Assembly (NCBI GenBank): GCA_002311865.1 | Contig: DBZV01000222.1 | Coordinates: forward strand, 1 to 22,527 | Origin: Dehalococcoidia bacterium UBA1151 | GTDB lineage: Bacteria > Chloroflexota > Dehalococcoidia > Lucifugimonadales > Lucifugimonadaceae | DNA: 22,527 nt | Reading direction: 5' to 3' | The notes under the pieces: generated by a model | What the model was told of the DNA's origin: nothing | Seen by the model: only the letters and a program-made list of their open reading frames with translations | Database searches by the model: none | Shown here: positions 7,832 to 15,002 of the stretch, one piece after another | Layout of the letters: each line of letters starts with the position of its first letter | Position numbering within the stretch: the first letter of the stretch is position 1 | Program-made: the position numbers and the translations under genes

Positions 7832-9697
7832 ATGACAGCAAGCGAGTTCGTGGCAGATATCACGCCCCTCTTCCCGGACGAGAATTCAACCGACGGGAAT
7901 ACCACTCATACTCATCAGGATCGCGAGTTGATCCTGGATGATGCTCGCGCTTCGTGTTTGATGTGCGGCGGGAAGCTCCGAGACGATGAAGTCTATCGGC
8001 AATTCCTGGTCTGCCCACACTGTAATTTTCACTACAACCTCTCCGCACGCCAGCGTGTCACGTCGCTGACAGATGCGGGCAGCTTTGAAGAGACCAACCG
8101 CTGGATCCAGTCCATTGATCCGCTGTCGTTTTCGCCCAGAGTCTCTTACCGGGTTCGCCTGCTGGCGGACCAGCAACGCACCGGACTCGCTGAGGCGGCC
8201 GTCACTGGCACCTGCACCATCGGCGGGACTGAATCTGTGCTGATCGTGCTGGACTTCGGGTTCCTTGGCGGAAGCATGGGCCTGGTGGTTGGGGAGAAAG
8301 TTGCCCTTGCACTGGAGTTAGCCGCCCGCAAGAAGATGCCGGCCGTGGCAGTTATCACGTCAGGCGGAGCGCGCATACAAGAGGGCGTGCTCTCACTCAT
8401 GCAGATGGCCAAGACGACCATCGCTGTCAACACACTGCACGACAAGGGCATGCCACTAATCGCGATGCTTGGAAATCCTGCTACCGGACAGGTCTACGCC
8501 AGTTTTGGGTCGTTGGCAGACGTGATATTCGCCGAACCCGGTGCACACATCGGCTTCGCTCCATTTCGCGCGTTGCAGAGTAACGAGGAGCGAAAAGCTG
8601 CCTCAAATCTGTACACAGCAGAGAATTTCCAGCGGTTCGGGCTGATCGATGGTGTTGTTGATCGTCGAGAGGCGAAGAACAAACTGTCCATGATTCTTGA
8701 TCTTTTAAACCCGGATTTTCAGTTGAGCGGAGCAAGAAAATCGCGATCGGCTCCCATAAGACTGGCGCGACTTGAGCCGTGGGAGATGGTTCAGCTGTCT
8801 CGGAGACCGGACCGACCGCGGGCTACCGATTACATCAAACGCATGTTCGTCCAGTTTGTGGAGCTTCATGGCGACCGTGTCACTGGCGACGATGACAACG
8901 TAATCATTGGAATTGGGCGGCTGGCAGGCACATCGTGCATGGTCATCGCCCAGCAAAATGACCGCACTGGTGAAGCCAAAGAGGTCTCCGGTATCGGCCC
9001 GGAAGGGTTCCGAAAAGCCCGACGGGCGGTTATGCTAGCGGGACGATTCAAGTTGCCGATCATCTCAATGATCGACACTCCTGGAGCAGAGCAGGATCTC
9101 AACGCCGAGCAACGCGGCCTTGGGGGTGCGATCGCGGAAATGATTGCTGAGATGGCTCGCGTACCGGTTGGATCGATATCCGTACTCATCGGCGAAGGCG
9201 GCAGTGAAGCAGCACTTGCCTTCAGCGTGTCGGACCGCGTACTGATGATGCAAAATGCCATCTACTCCCCAATCCCACCTGAAGTGGGCGCTGAAGCTGA
9301 GTTCCGTGACTCTCAGCGCGCCGATGAGATGGCGCGGGCATTACGGCTGACCTCAATCGACTGTCATGAGATGGGAATCATCGACGCCATAGTCCCGGAG
9401 CCGCAGGGTGGAGCGCACACCTCACACGCCGAAGCCGCACGGCTTCTAAGGCGTGCGCTGATGCAGGAATTGCTCAACGTGCAAGGGGTCTATCCGCGTA
9501 CGCTGGTGCGACGCCGTCAGCGGAAGTATCGGAGAGTGGGAGAGTACGGCAGCCGCTTTCGCAACACAGTGCGCCGTGAACTGCGATCGGTGGGAGCGGG
9601 CATCTCCGCCACCTTCCGCGCTATGGGCCGTCGCACCGATCAGCCGGAGGGCAACGATAAGCCCGATAGCGACGATTCAGTGAGCAAGGTCGACTAG
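7832..9697 (+). CDS. accDA: Fused acetyl-CoA carboxylase carboxyltransferase (AccD-AccA)
   Basis: This would be the carboxyltransferase that moves CO2 from biotin carrier protein to acetyl-CoA, giving malonyl-CoA. Residues 42-64 form the AccD four-Cys zinc ribbon (C42, C45, C61, C64). The beta domain runs to about 295 with FLGGSMGLVVGEK and SGGARIQEG; the alpha domain from about 305 carries HGDRVTGDDD, IDTPGAE and IGEGGS. E. coli uses two polypeptides; here they are one 621-aa chain, a fusion known in some lineages. Two glycine motifs differ from the usual form: PATGQV (beta, 216-221) instead of PTTGGV, and GEGGSEAALA (alpha, 454-463) instead of GEGGSGGALA; YSPIPPE replaces the usual YSVISPE. 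A basic, then acidic, tail (560-621) follows. AccB and AccC are not in the window. Confidence 0.88.
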   Translation: MTASEFVADITPLFPDENSTDGNTTHTHQDRELILDDARASCLMCGGKLRDDEVYRQFLVCPHCNFHYNLSARQRVTSLTDAGSFEETNRWIQSIDPLSFSPRVSYRVRLLADQQRTGLAEAAVTGTCTIGGTESVLIVLDFGFLGGSMGLVVGEKVALALELAARKKMPAVAVITSGGARIQEGVLSLMQMAKTTIAVNTLHDKGMPLIAMLGNPATGQVYASFGSLADVIFAEPGAHIGFAPFRALQSNEERKAASNLYTAENFQRFGLIDGVVDRREAKNKLSMILDLLNPDFQLSGARKSRSAPIRLARLEPWEMVQLSRRPDRPRATDYIKRMFVQFVELHGDRVTGDDDNVIIGIGRLAGTSCMVIAQQNDRTGEAKEVSGIGPEGFRKARRAVMLAGRFKLPIISMIDTPGAEQDLNAEQRGLGGAIAEMIAEMARVPVGSISVLIGEGGSEAALAFSVSDRVLMMQNAIYSPIPPEVGAEAEFRDSQRADEMARALRLTSIDCHEMGIIDAIVPEPQGGAHTSHAEAARLLRRALMQELLNVQGVYPRTLVRRRQRKYRRVGEYGSRFRNTVRRELRSVGAGISATFRAMGRRTDQPEGNDKPDSDDSVSKVD

Positions 9698-9706
9698 CCT
9701 CGGTCT

Positions 9707-10678
9707 CTAGACCAGCGGGTCGATCTGCTGAGTGGGCGTATCACCGCGCATCACCCGCCGGGCATTGTCATACGAAGAGAGTAGCGCTCGCTGGACGCGC
9801 TCCTCAGTGCTTCCCGCCATGTGAGGCGTCACAACGCAGTTGTCCATGTGGAGTAACGGGTTACTAACGTTGGTCGGCTCCTCTTCGACGACGTCAACGC
9901 CCGCCGCCGAAATTTCACCGGACTCGAGAGCTGCGATCAGATCGGCTTCATCGTGCACCGGTCCCCGACAGGTGTTGATGAAGATAGCCGTCTGTTTCAT
10001 CGCCTCGAACGCCTCCGCATTGAACATACCGCGCGTCCCGGAATATAGCGGCACGTGAACGGTTACAACATCTGAGATTGCGAGCAACTCTTCAAACGCC
10101 ACCTTCCGGATATTCAACTCTCGTTCCACAACTTCCGGAATAGCCCGAGGATCTGCGTAGACCAGTTCACAGTCGAATCCGATCAGTCTTCGGGCAATCA
10201 GACTGCCGATGTTCCCGAGTCCCACGATGCCAACTGTCCGCCCCATTAGTTCAAACAAAGGCTTCGAGCGGGCTGTGTCTGCCCATGAACCGTCCCTCGC
10301 GCCGTCCACGCCGGGCACTATTCTATTGAGCACCATGAGCATGAGAGCGATGGCATGCTGCGAGACCGCAGGCGCAACCTGCGGTGATGAATTGGAAACG
10401 AATACGCCCAACTCTTTGACGGCAGGAACATCCACCCGGTCATAGCCCGCGCTCATGAGTTGCAGCAATTTCAAATTGGGTAGCGCCGCAATCTCCTGGG
10501 TGCTGAGTGCCAGGCCACCCAATATCAATATCTGAGTGTCAGCAAGGAGCGCCTTGCGTTCTTCCCACGGAAGGTCCGGGTCCACAACACCAAAGTCGAT
10601 GTCATCGGGCGCCAGATCAGCCGCCATAATGGTTCGCGGATTATCCGGCGGTCCGTAGTAGACGACTCGGTTTGTCAT
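9707..10678 (-). CDS. D-isomer-specific 2-hydroxyacid dehydrogenase
   Basis: This NAD(P)-dependent enzyme interconverts a 2-keto acid and its D-2-hydroxy acid; the substrate cannot be told from sequence. With the start chosen here the protein is 323 aa, normal for the family. The Rossmann motif VGIVGLGNIGSLIARRL is at about 149-165. The catalytic trio is R238 in NTCRGP, E267 in VVEEEP and H286 in TPHMAGS. The open frame extends upstream to 10792, but the ATG at 10678 begins where relatives begin and has GGGAG 11 nt ahead; the longer start would overlap the opposite thi promoter. It converges on accDA with 9 nt between the stops and diverges from the thiamine operon, with no evident link to either. 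Confidence 0.9.
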   Translation of the reverse strand: MTNRVVYYGPPDNPRTIMAADLAPDDIDFGVVDPDLPWEERKALLADTQILILGGLALSTQEIAALPNLKLLQLMSAGYDRVDVPAVKELGVFVSNSSPQVAPAVSQHAIALMLMVLNRIVPGVDGARDGSWADTARSKPLFELMGRTVGIVGLGNIGSLIARRLIGFDCELVYADPRAIPEVVERELNIRKVAFEELLAISDVVTVHVPLYSGTRGMFNAEAFEAMKQTAIFINTCRGPVHDEADLIAALESGEISAAGVDVVEEEPTNVSNPLLHMDNCVVTPHMAGSTEERVQRALLSSYDNARRVMRGDTPTQQIDPLV

Positions 10679-10771
10679 GGTGCTATGAACTCCCGGGGGT
10701 TGTTCGCTGATTGCTCGGCGGCAGAATATACCATTACAATTTTTCGGGCGCAGTTGATCAGTGGTATGCGA

Positions 10772-10800
10772 TTGACTGTCTCTCTGCTGCACGATACGCT
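10772..10800 (+). promoter_or_regulatory. Candidate promoter of the thiamine operon
   Basis: TTGACT (10772-10777), 17 nt, then TACGCT (10795-10800). The -35 matches five of six consensus bases and the -10 keeps the key first T, second A and last T. Transcription would begin near 10807, about 25 nt before the TPP riboswitch, a sensible position. Confidence 0.45.
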
Positions 10801-10831
10801 GCGTTGGTAATGTAATGCCGCCTATGGCAAT

Positions 10832-10916
10832 CTGCCGGGGAGCTCCACTGAGGGCTGAGAGGGCGAAAGCGCCGACCCGTAAACCTGAACTGGGTAATTC
10901 CAGCGGAGGGATGCGT
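10832..10916 (+). ncRNA. TPP riboswitch (THI element)
   Basis: The conserved parts of a thiamine-pyrophosphate aptamer appear in order: CGGGGAGC at 10836, GGCTGAGAGG at 10854, a GGCGAAAGCGCC hairpin (P3) after it, then GACCCGTAAACCTGA and the CTGGGTAATTCCAG hairpin, ending GCGGAGGGA at 10911. The P1 stem looks weak. Its position just upstream of thiG fits control of thiamine synthesis by the end product. The expression platform is discussed under findings: CTCGCTC just after the aptamer can pair with the region before the thiG start. Confidence 0.93.
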
Positions 10917-10919
10917 CCT

Positions 10920-10979
10920 CTCGCTCAAAGTCGATCCCAGAACAGCAATACCTGTGGCTAAAAAAATATTAAGAGCGAG
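10920..10979 (+). promoter_or_regulatory. Possible Shine-Dalgarno-masking helix after the riboswitch
   Basis: CTCGCTC (10920-10926), directly behind the aptamer, is exactly complementary to GAGCGAG (10973-10979), the purine stretch 6 nt ahead of the thiG ATG. Pairing would hide the ribosome-binding site. No stem followed by a T-run lies between the riboswitch and thiG, which favours translational control. This is an inference from complementarity alone. Confidence 0.45.
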
Positions 10980-10985
10980 TTATTC

Positions 10986-11771
10986 ATGAGCGATATGCTG
11001 ACAATTGGTGGTAAGAACTTCACGTCCCGTCTCATGACCGGGACGGGAAAACACCGGAACACAGAGGATCTGCTTGCTGCGCTGGAGGGATCTCAGTGCG
11101 AGATCATCACCGTGGCAATTGGCCGACTCAACCTTGAAGATCCGAACGAAAAGACGCTTCTGGATGAGATTGATTGGGATAAGTACACCATTCTGCCAAA
11201 CACAGCCGGCAGCGCGACCGCTGAGCAGGCGGTGATGATTGCCAGACTCGCCAGGCAGGTCACAGGCTCCAATTGGGTAAAGGTTGAGGTGATTCCCGAT
11301 CCCAAGTACCTGCTCCCAGACCCAATTGGGACGTTGGAAGCAAGCAAGATCCTCGTCGAAGATGGCTTCACCGTGCTTCCGTACATAACTGCGGATGTAA
11401 TTCTTGCCGAGCATCTCCAGGAGGCCGGGTGTGCGACCGTGATGCCGCTAGGCTCTCCTATTGGCTCCGGACAAGGTGTGAAAACCCGCGAAGAGATCGA
11501 GATAATCATTGAACGTGCCGAAGTGCCCGTAGTAGTGGACGCGGGCCTTGGCGTGCCATCTGACGCCAGCATGGTGATGGAACTGGGGGCAGACGCGGTC
11601 CTGGTGAACACAGCAATTGCTCAGGCTGAAGATCCCGGACTTATGGGGCAGGCGTTCAGGCTGGGCGTGGAAGCCGGCCGCAAGGCTCATCTGGCGGGCC
11701 GCATACCGGAGAAGGTCTATGCCACAACGTCAAGCCCCGGCGCAGGCATTGCACCGGCGACCGTAAGCTAA
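10986..11771 (+). CDS. thiG: Thiazole synthase
   Basis: ThiG assembles the thiazole phosphate of thiamine from deoxyxylulose phosphate, an imine derived from glycine or tyrosine, and sulfur delivered by ThiS thiocarboxylate. The 261-aa TIM-barrel protein has FTSRLMTGTGK near the N-terminus, LPNTAGSATAEQAV (70-83), and NWVKVEVIPDPKYLLPDP with the Schiff-base Lys, K99. Phosphate-binding glycine motifs follow (MPLGSPIGSGQG and VDAGLGVPSDA), then VLVNTAIAQAEDP. The usual VA(I/L)RR motif reads VAIGR (43-47). It is the first gene of the riboswitch-controlled operon, 12 nt ahead of thiE. Confidence 0.96.
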   Translation: MSDMLTIGGKNFTSRLMTGTGKHRNTEDLLAALEGSQCEIITVAIGRLNLEDPNEKTLLDEIDWDKYTILPNTAGSATAEQAVMIARLARQVTGSNWVKVEVIPDPKYLLPDPIGTLEASKILVEDGFTVLPYITADVILAEHLQEAGCATVMPLGSPIGSGQGVKTREEIEIIIERAEVPVVVDAGLGVPSDASMVMELGADAVLVNTAIAQAEDPGLMGQAFRLGVEAGRKAHLAGRIPEKVYATTSSPGAGIAPATVS

Positions 11772-11783
11772 GCAGGGGTTGTT

Positions 11784-12500
11784 GTGAGCGACCACCTGCT
11801 GCCGGAGAAGATTCTGTGCCTGGTCACAGATCGTTCAATATTTGAAGCAGGTCAACACCCACCGGAGGCGCGCCTCGTCGAGGCAGCCAAAAAGGCCGTT
11901 TCCGGCGGTGTGAACATGGTGCAACTCAGGGAAAAAGGCATGCCAGGGCGTGACCTTCTTGCACTGGCCCGAGAAGTGCGCAAAGTGACTCGAAATGGTG
12001 CCGTCTTCATCGTCAACGATCGAGTGGATATTGCAATTGCCTCCGGGGCCGATGGGGTACAGCTGGGTGAGCAGTCTATGCCGATATCCGCGGCGCGCCG
12101 AATTGCAGGCGATGAAATGCTTATTGGGCGATCTGTTCACGACCTTTACGGAGCAGAGGATGCAGAGCATGAGGGTGCCAATTTCATGGTGGTGGGGACG
12201 ATATTCCAATCACGATCGCATCCCGGGTTGCAAGCTGCAGGAACCGAGTTGATCAGGGAGATCCGTGAGCGAGTCTCAATACCCATTTTGGGCATTGGCG
12301 GGATTACACCAGTGAACGCGGCACGGGTGCTTGAAGCAGGTGCAAATGGCGTCGCTGTCATAGGTGCCATATTGGATGCGGTGGATCATCGTGCAGCCGC
12401 GGGAAAGTTGTCTGACGCGTTAGGGTTGGCCCGACCGCCGTTCAGCCCGCCGCCCAGTATGCAGAATTCGAGTACACAAAACCAGGGAACGAATCAGTGA
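11784..12500 (+). CDS. thiE: Thiamine-phosphate synthase
   Basis: ThiE joins the thiazole phosphate (from ThiG) and HMP pyrophosphate to give thiamine phosphate. Motifs in order: VQLREK (46-51), NDRVD (78-82), GVQLGE (91-96), GRSVHD, GTIFQSRSHPG (138-148), GIGGI (170-174), GVAVIGAI. At 238 aa it is longer than the usual 210 or so because of a Pro-, Ser-, Gln- and Asn-rich tail after about 212. The GTG start at 11784 has AGGGG upstream. Its last codons overlap the thiS start by 4 nt (GTGA), indicating translational coupling. The pyrimidine-making genes thiC and thiD are not in the window. Confidence 0.95.
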   Translation: MSDHLLPEKILCLVTDRSIFEAGQHPPEARLVEAAKKAVSGGVNMVQLREKGMPGRDLLALAREVRKVTRNGAVFIVNDRVDIAIASGADGVQLGEQSMPISAARRIAGDEMLIGRSVHDLYGAEDAEHEGANFMVVGTIFQSRSHPGLQAAGTELIREIRERVSIPILGIGGITPVNAARVLEAGANGVAVIGAILDAVDHRAAAGKLSDALGLARPPFSPPPSMQNSSTQNQGTNQ

Positions 12501-12700
12501 CCTCTATCGTTGTTAATGGCAAGCCAATTCAACTGGAACGACCAATGTCGGTGACGGACTACCTGAGGCACATCGGGTTTGAGGGAAGGCGAGTTGCCGT
12601 TGCGGTGAACTCCGAAGTGCTCCAGAGCGAAGAGTACGATGGCACCATCATTGACGAGGGTGATCGAGTCGAAGTTGTGAGGGCTGTTGGCGGCGGATAG
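12497..12700 (+). CDS. thiS: Sulfur carrier protein ThiS
   Basis: ThiS is a ubiquitin-like carrier; after adenylation by a ThiF-type enzyme its C-terminal Gly becomes a thiocarboxylate that donates sulfur to ThiG. The 67-aa protein starts SIVVNGKPIQL, has the typical core VAVAVNSEVL and DGDRVE-like EGDRVEVV, and ends in the required Gly-Gly (VGGG). The GTG start overlaps the thiE stop. No thiF is next to it, so activation must come from a gene elsewhere. No clear terminator follows. Confidence 0.93.
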   Translation: MTSIVVNGKPIQLERPMSVTDYLRHIGFEGRRVAVAVNSEVLQSEEYDGTIIDEGDRVEVVRAVGGG

Positions 12701-12765
12701 AGCGCCATATCATCGGCGGTGCTACTGCTGGTGAGCGATGTCGATTCTGGGGCTCACTCCCATGT

Positions 12766-12771
12766 TAGAAT
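12766..12771 (+). promoter_or_regulatory. Extended -10 promoter ahead of the lipoprotein gene
   Basis: TGTTAGAAT (12763-12771) fits an extended -10 (TGnTAnAAT), with TAGAAT matching five of six consensus bases. The -35 region near 12741-12748 is poor, which extended -10 promoters tolerate. Transcription would start near 12778, leaving a leader of about 60 nt. With the strong terminator downstream this makes the lipoprotein gene its own unit. Confidence 0.4.
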
Positions 12772-12838
12772 CCGCTACCAGATTCAAAAGAATGCCCGGT
12801 TATGGGCAAACGTTTCCAATGGTAAAGAGGAGCGTGGA

Positions 12839-13516
12839 ATGCAACTTAGAGTTGCTGCACCGACCATTCTGATCAGTTCGTTAGTTGTTTCGATAGTGGC
12901 GGTGGCATGTCTGCAAACAGTTAACTCGGTTATACAGACCACCACCTTCGAACAGAAAGAAGATAACCGTAATGCAACTCGGGAGTCTCTCATCGCACAG
13001 GGTATAGACCCAGATACCGTCGCGGTCGTTGTAGGCAAGGGAAGCGTGGCGGAGCAGGTCCAACAGACCGCATCGGCTCGTTTCACGGCGACAGCGGAAG
13101 CCGGAGGCGGCACAGATGTCACAGATGATCTGGTAACACTGCCAAATGGTGAACTCGTCACAGCGCTACGGGCAACCGAAATCGCAGAAGAAACCGCGGC
13201 CGTTATGGTTCCGGACGGTCCAGCCATAAGTGGCGTGGCGAACGTTCAAATCTTTAGTTCCGGGCGAATGGATCCCGAGGTGATCAAGATCACCGCCGGT
13301 ACCACTGTGATTTGGGAAAACACCGAACGTTCTAACCATTCAACAAGATCGGACGACGGCCAGGATGAGTATTGGGACTCTGGGGGTATGTCTAGGCGCT
13401 TTGAACCAGAAACCATCAAGTTCGAGCATACGTTCACCATTCCAGGACGTTATGTGTATGGCTCAAGAGTAGTCGGCGATGTCAGCGTAGCCTACGTCTT
13501 CGTGGTTGAGGAGTAG
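12839..13516 (+). CDS. Lipoprotein with cupredoxin-like domain lacking copper ligands
   Basis: The open frame begins at 12719, but ATG 12839 has a strong AGAGGAG (12826-12832) and opens directly with a signal sequence, so I use it (225 aa). The hydrophobic stretch 7-24 ends VAVAC, a possible lipobox with Cys24, so the protein is likely anchored outside the membrane. Residues 40-130 are polar and of unknown nature. Residues 136-225 look like a cupredoxin sandwich: VQIFSSGRMDPEVIKITAG, TTVIWEN, NHSTRSD, YWDSGGM and IPGRYVYGS. His167 could be a first copper ligand, but Ser209 stands where PGxYxYxC has Cys, and Val212 where the next His would be. Electron transfer through type-1 copper is therefore unlikely; a structural or sensing role is a guess. 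Confidence 0.7.
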   Translation: MQLRVAAPTILISSLVVSIVAVACLQTVNSVIQTTTFEQKEDNRNATRESLIAQGIDPDTVAVVVGKGSVAEQVQQTASARFTATAEAGGGTDVTDDLVTLPNGELVTALRATEIAEETAAVMVPDGPAISGVANVQIFSSGRMDPEVIKITAGTTVIWENTERSNHSTRSDDGQDEYWDSGGMSRRFEPETIKFEHTFTIPGRYVYGSRVVGDVSVAYVFVVEE

Positions 13517-13542
13517 GGTTCTTCACTTCAATTGATCGATGG

Positions 13543-13573
13543 AGGGCGGCCCGGTGGGGCCGCCCTTTTTGCT
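13543..13573 (+). terminator. Rho-independent terminator
   Basis: AGGGCGGCCC (13543-13552), loop GGTG, GGGCCGCCCT (13557-13566), then a run of T to 13570. This is a perfect 10-bp GC-rich stem with a T-tract, 27 nt after the lipoprotein stop. It ends the lipoprotein transcript and, if there is read-through, the thi operon. Confidence 0.93.
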
Positions 13574-13974
13574 TTCAGAAGGCATACTGAACTGAACAAT
13601 CGTTTGTCATAAACGGCTAGTTCGAGTCGTACTTGCCAAATCGAAAATCGAGTTGCGACCTTCTCGGACGAAGTAGAGCACATTCGGCCTCAGCATGTGT
13701 TTACGTTGCTCCCAGGTGCGCCAGGTGGGCTTGGCTAACGCGCCCACCTTGCGGAAGGGCATGCGCTCAGGCAATCCGGGAACCGGGTAGCGCCTATTGA
13801 GGCGAAAGAAGATTGGTGCTTTAGGGCGCAGTCAAATCGCAGCGTGAAGGTCTCCGAGTCTCAAACGAAGGCAATCGATTCCTCACGGACGGATTCCCAG
13901 CCGAATATCTCATGATCTCAAGGGCATGCATAAAGTTGCTCTTCACAACTACCCCACAACATTCGGCGGAAATA
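13571..13974. other. Intergenic stretch of about 400 nt between terminators
   Basis: No convincing gene lies here apart from the doubtful 51-codon frame. A clear dyad is AGGTGGGC (13723-13730) and GCCCACCT (13742-13749), an 8-bp stem with an 11-nt loop. No tRNA, no known RNA family and no T-tract after the stem are visible. Its role is unknown. Confidence 0.4.
13607..13762 (-). CDS. Possible small protein or gene remnant (51 codons)
   Basis: A minus-strand ATG at 13762 opens a 51-codon frame ending TGA at 13607; the same frame is open without a start back to 13831. The product begins MPFRKVGALAKPTWRTWEQR and is basic with several Trp, Tyr and Phe. I do not recognise it. The ribosome site is poor. 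It may be the 3' remnant of a decayed gene. It lies between a + strand terminator and the terminator of the minus-strand ABC unit. Confidence 0.2.
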   Translation of the reverse strand: MPFRKVGALAKPTWRTWEQRKHMLRPNVLYFVREGRNSIFDLASTTRTSRL

Positions 13975-14005
13975 AAACGGGGCTCGCAATTTGCAAGCCC
14001 CGTTT
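13971..14005 (-). terminator. Terminator of the ABC transporter operon
   Basis: AAACGGGGCT (13975-13984) pairs with AGCCCCGTTT (13996-14005); a further GCAA/TTGC pair continues inward after one mismatch. Read on the minus strand the stem ends in TTTTA, so it is a good intrinsic terminator 24 nt after the DppC-type stop. Read on the + strand it ends GTTTCG, so some bidirectional action is possible. Confidence 0.8.
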
Positions 14006-14028
14006 CGTAATCTCTTTTGGATTGCGAT

Positions 14029-14988
14029 CTAGTCCACCTGCCGCAGTCTGGGATCGAGTCGATCTCGGAGCCAATCACCAAGGAAGTTCAGTGAGATCAC
14101 CACCAGGAAGATTGCTCCCCCTGGCATCACGATCTGCCACCAGGCGTCCCCCAGGTAGTCCCTTCCAGATGACACCATAACGCCCCATGCAGGTGTCGGA
14201 GGTTGGATTCCGGCGCCAACAAAGCTCAGCGTAGCTTCCGCGAGAATCAGCCCTCCAACGTTCAACGTCGCAACAACAATCGCCGTATTGAGAAGCCCGG
14301 GGAAGATGTGTCGCCACATAATTCTGATTGGGCCTGCACCTGCAATTCGTGCAGCCGCCACGTAATCCATCTCACGGAGAATCAGCGCTTGCGATCTTAA
14401 TATCCTGACAAACGCCGTCCAGGATATTAAAGCCAAGACGACCATCAGGACTGGCAACCCCCTTCCAAATATGAGGGTCATAATCAGTGCTACCAGTAAG
14501 AACGGTAAAGCAAACCATATATCAACAAATCGGGTGATTATCTCGTCCGTCCAGCCACCAAAGTAGCCGGAGATAACACCCAGGGTAGTACCGACTGTGA
14601 ATCCGATTCCCAGTGAAACTCCCACCACCATCATGGAAATCCGAGCACCATGTAGAACACGCGTGAACGTATCGCGGCCTATGTGATCTGTACCCAGAAG
14701 ATGGAATCCGGTGAGATAAAGTTGACCCTTCGCGTCCGCTGCCAGCTTCTCCTCATCCGATGTTGTAGTGAATGGCGGGAGATGTCTATCACCCAACCAG
14801 CCAGAATCTCGTGGATACGGAGCCACAATGGGACCGATAAACGCGGTAATCACCAGCGTAATTAAGATGATTACCGGAATAACCGGGTACCGTCGCAGGA
14901 ACCACCAGGTAAACGCGAGCGTCCCGACTACACCACCGGTACGCCGTGTCGTACCTGGAACCGGGATCTCAGATGTTGCAATTGTCAT
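14029..14988 (-). CDS. Peptide/solute ABC transporter permease, DppC/OppC type
   Basis: This is one of two inner-membrane subunits forming the channel of a peptide/nickel-type ABC importer. The 319-aa protein has a first membrane segment at about 36-56 and the family motif HLLGTDHIGRDTFTRVLHGA (96-115). Further segments follow, near 120-140, 158-190 and 235-255, with a last one near 287-303. The EAA loop that contacts the ATPase is DYVAAARIAGAGPIRIMWRH (208-227). The end LRDRLDPRLR is typical. The ATG at 14988 has a GGGAT upstream and lies 14 nt after the partner permease. No ATPase gene follows; a terminator does. The substrate cannot be told from permeases. Confidence 0.93.
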   Translation of the reverse strand: MTIATSEIPVPGTTRRTGGVVGTLAFTWWFLRRYPVIPVIILITLVITAFIGPIVAPYPRDSGWLGDRHLPPFTTTSDEEKLAADAKGQLYLTGFHLLGTDHIGRDTFTRVLHGARISMMVVGVSLGIGFTVGTTLGVISGYFGGWTDEIITRFVDIWFALPFLLVALIMTLIFGRGLPVLMVVLALISWTAFVRILRSQALILREMDYVAAARIAGAGPIRIMWRHIFPGLLNTAIVVATLNVGGLILAEATLSFVGAGIQPPTPAWGVMVSSGRDYLGDAWWQIVMPGGAIFLVVISLNFLGDWLRDRLDPRLRQVD

Positions 14989-15002
14989 TTATTATCCCGT
15001 TC

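Noticed and set aside
9702..9713. GGTCTCTAGACC palindrome between the convergent accDA and dehydrogenase genes
   Set aside because: Only a 5-bp stem with a 2-base loop and no T-tract; too weak to call a bidirectional terminator.
10679..10792. Longer N-terminus for the D-2-hydroxyacid dehydrogenase
   Set aside because: The extra 38 residues match nothing in the family and would overlap the thi promoter; ATG 10678 has a ribosome site.
12719..12838. Longer N-terminus for the cupredoxin-like lipoprotein
   Set aside because: It would bury the signal peptide 40 residues inside the protein; ATG 12839 has AGAGGAG upstream and starts with the signal sequence.
13821..14081. Minus-strand frame of 86 codons overlapping the end of the DppC-type gene
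   Set aside because: It runs through the operon terminator and out-of-frame through the permease end; no motif.
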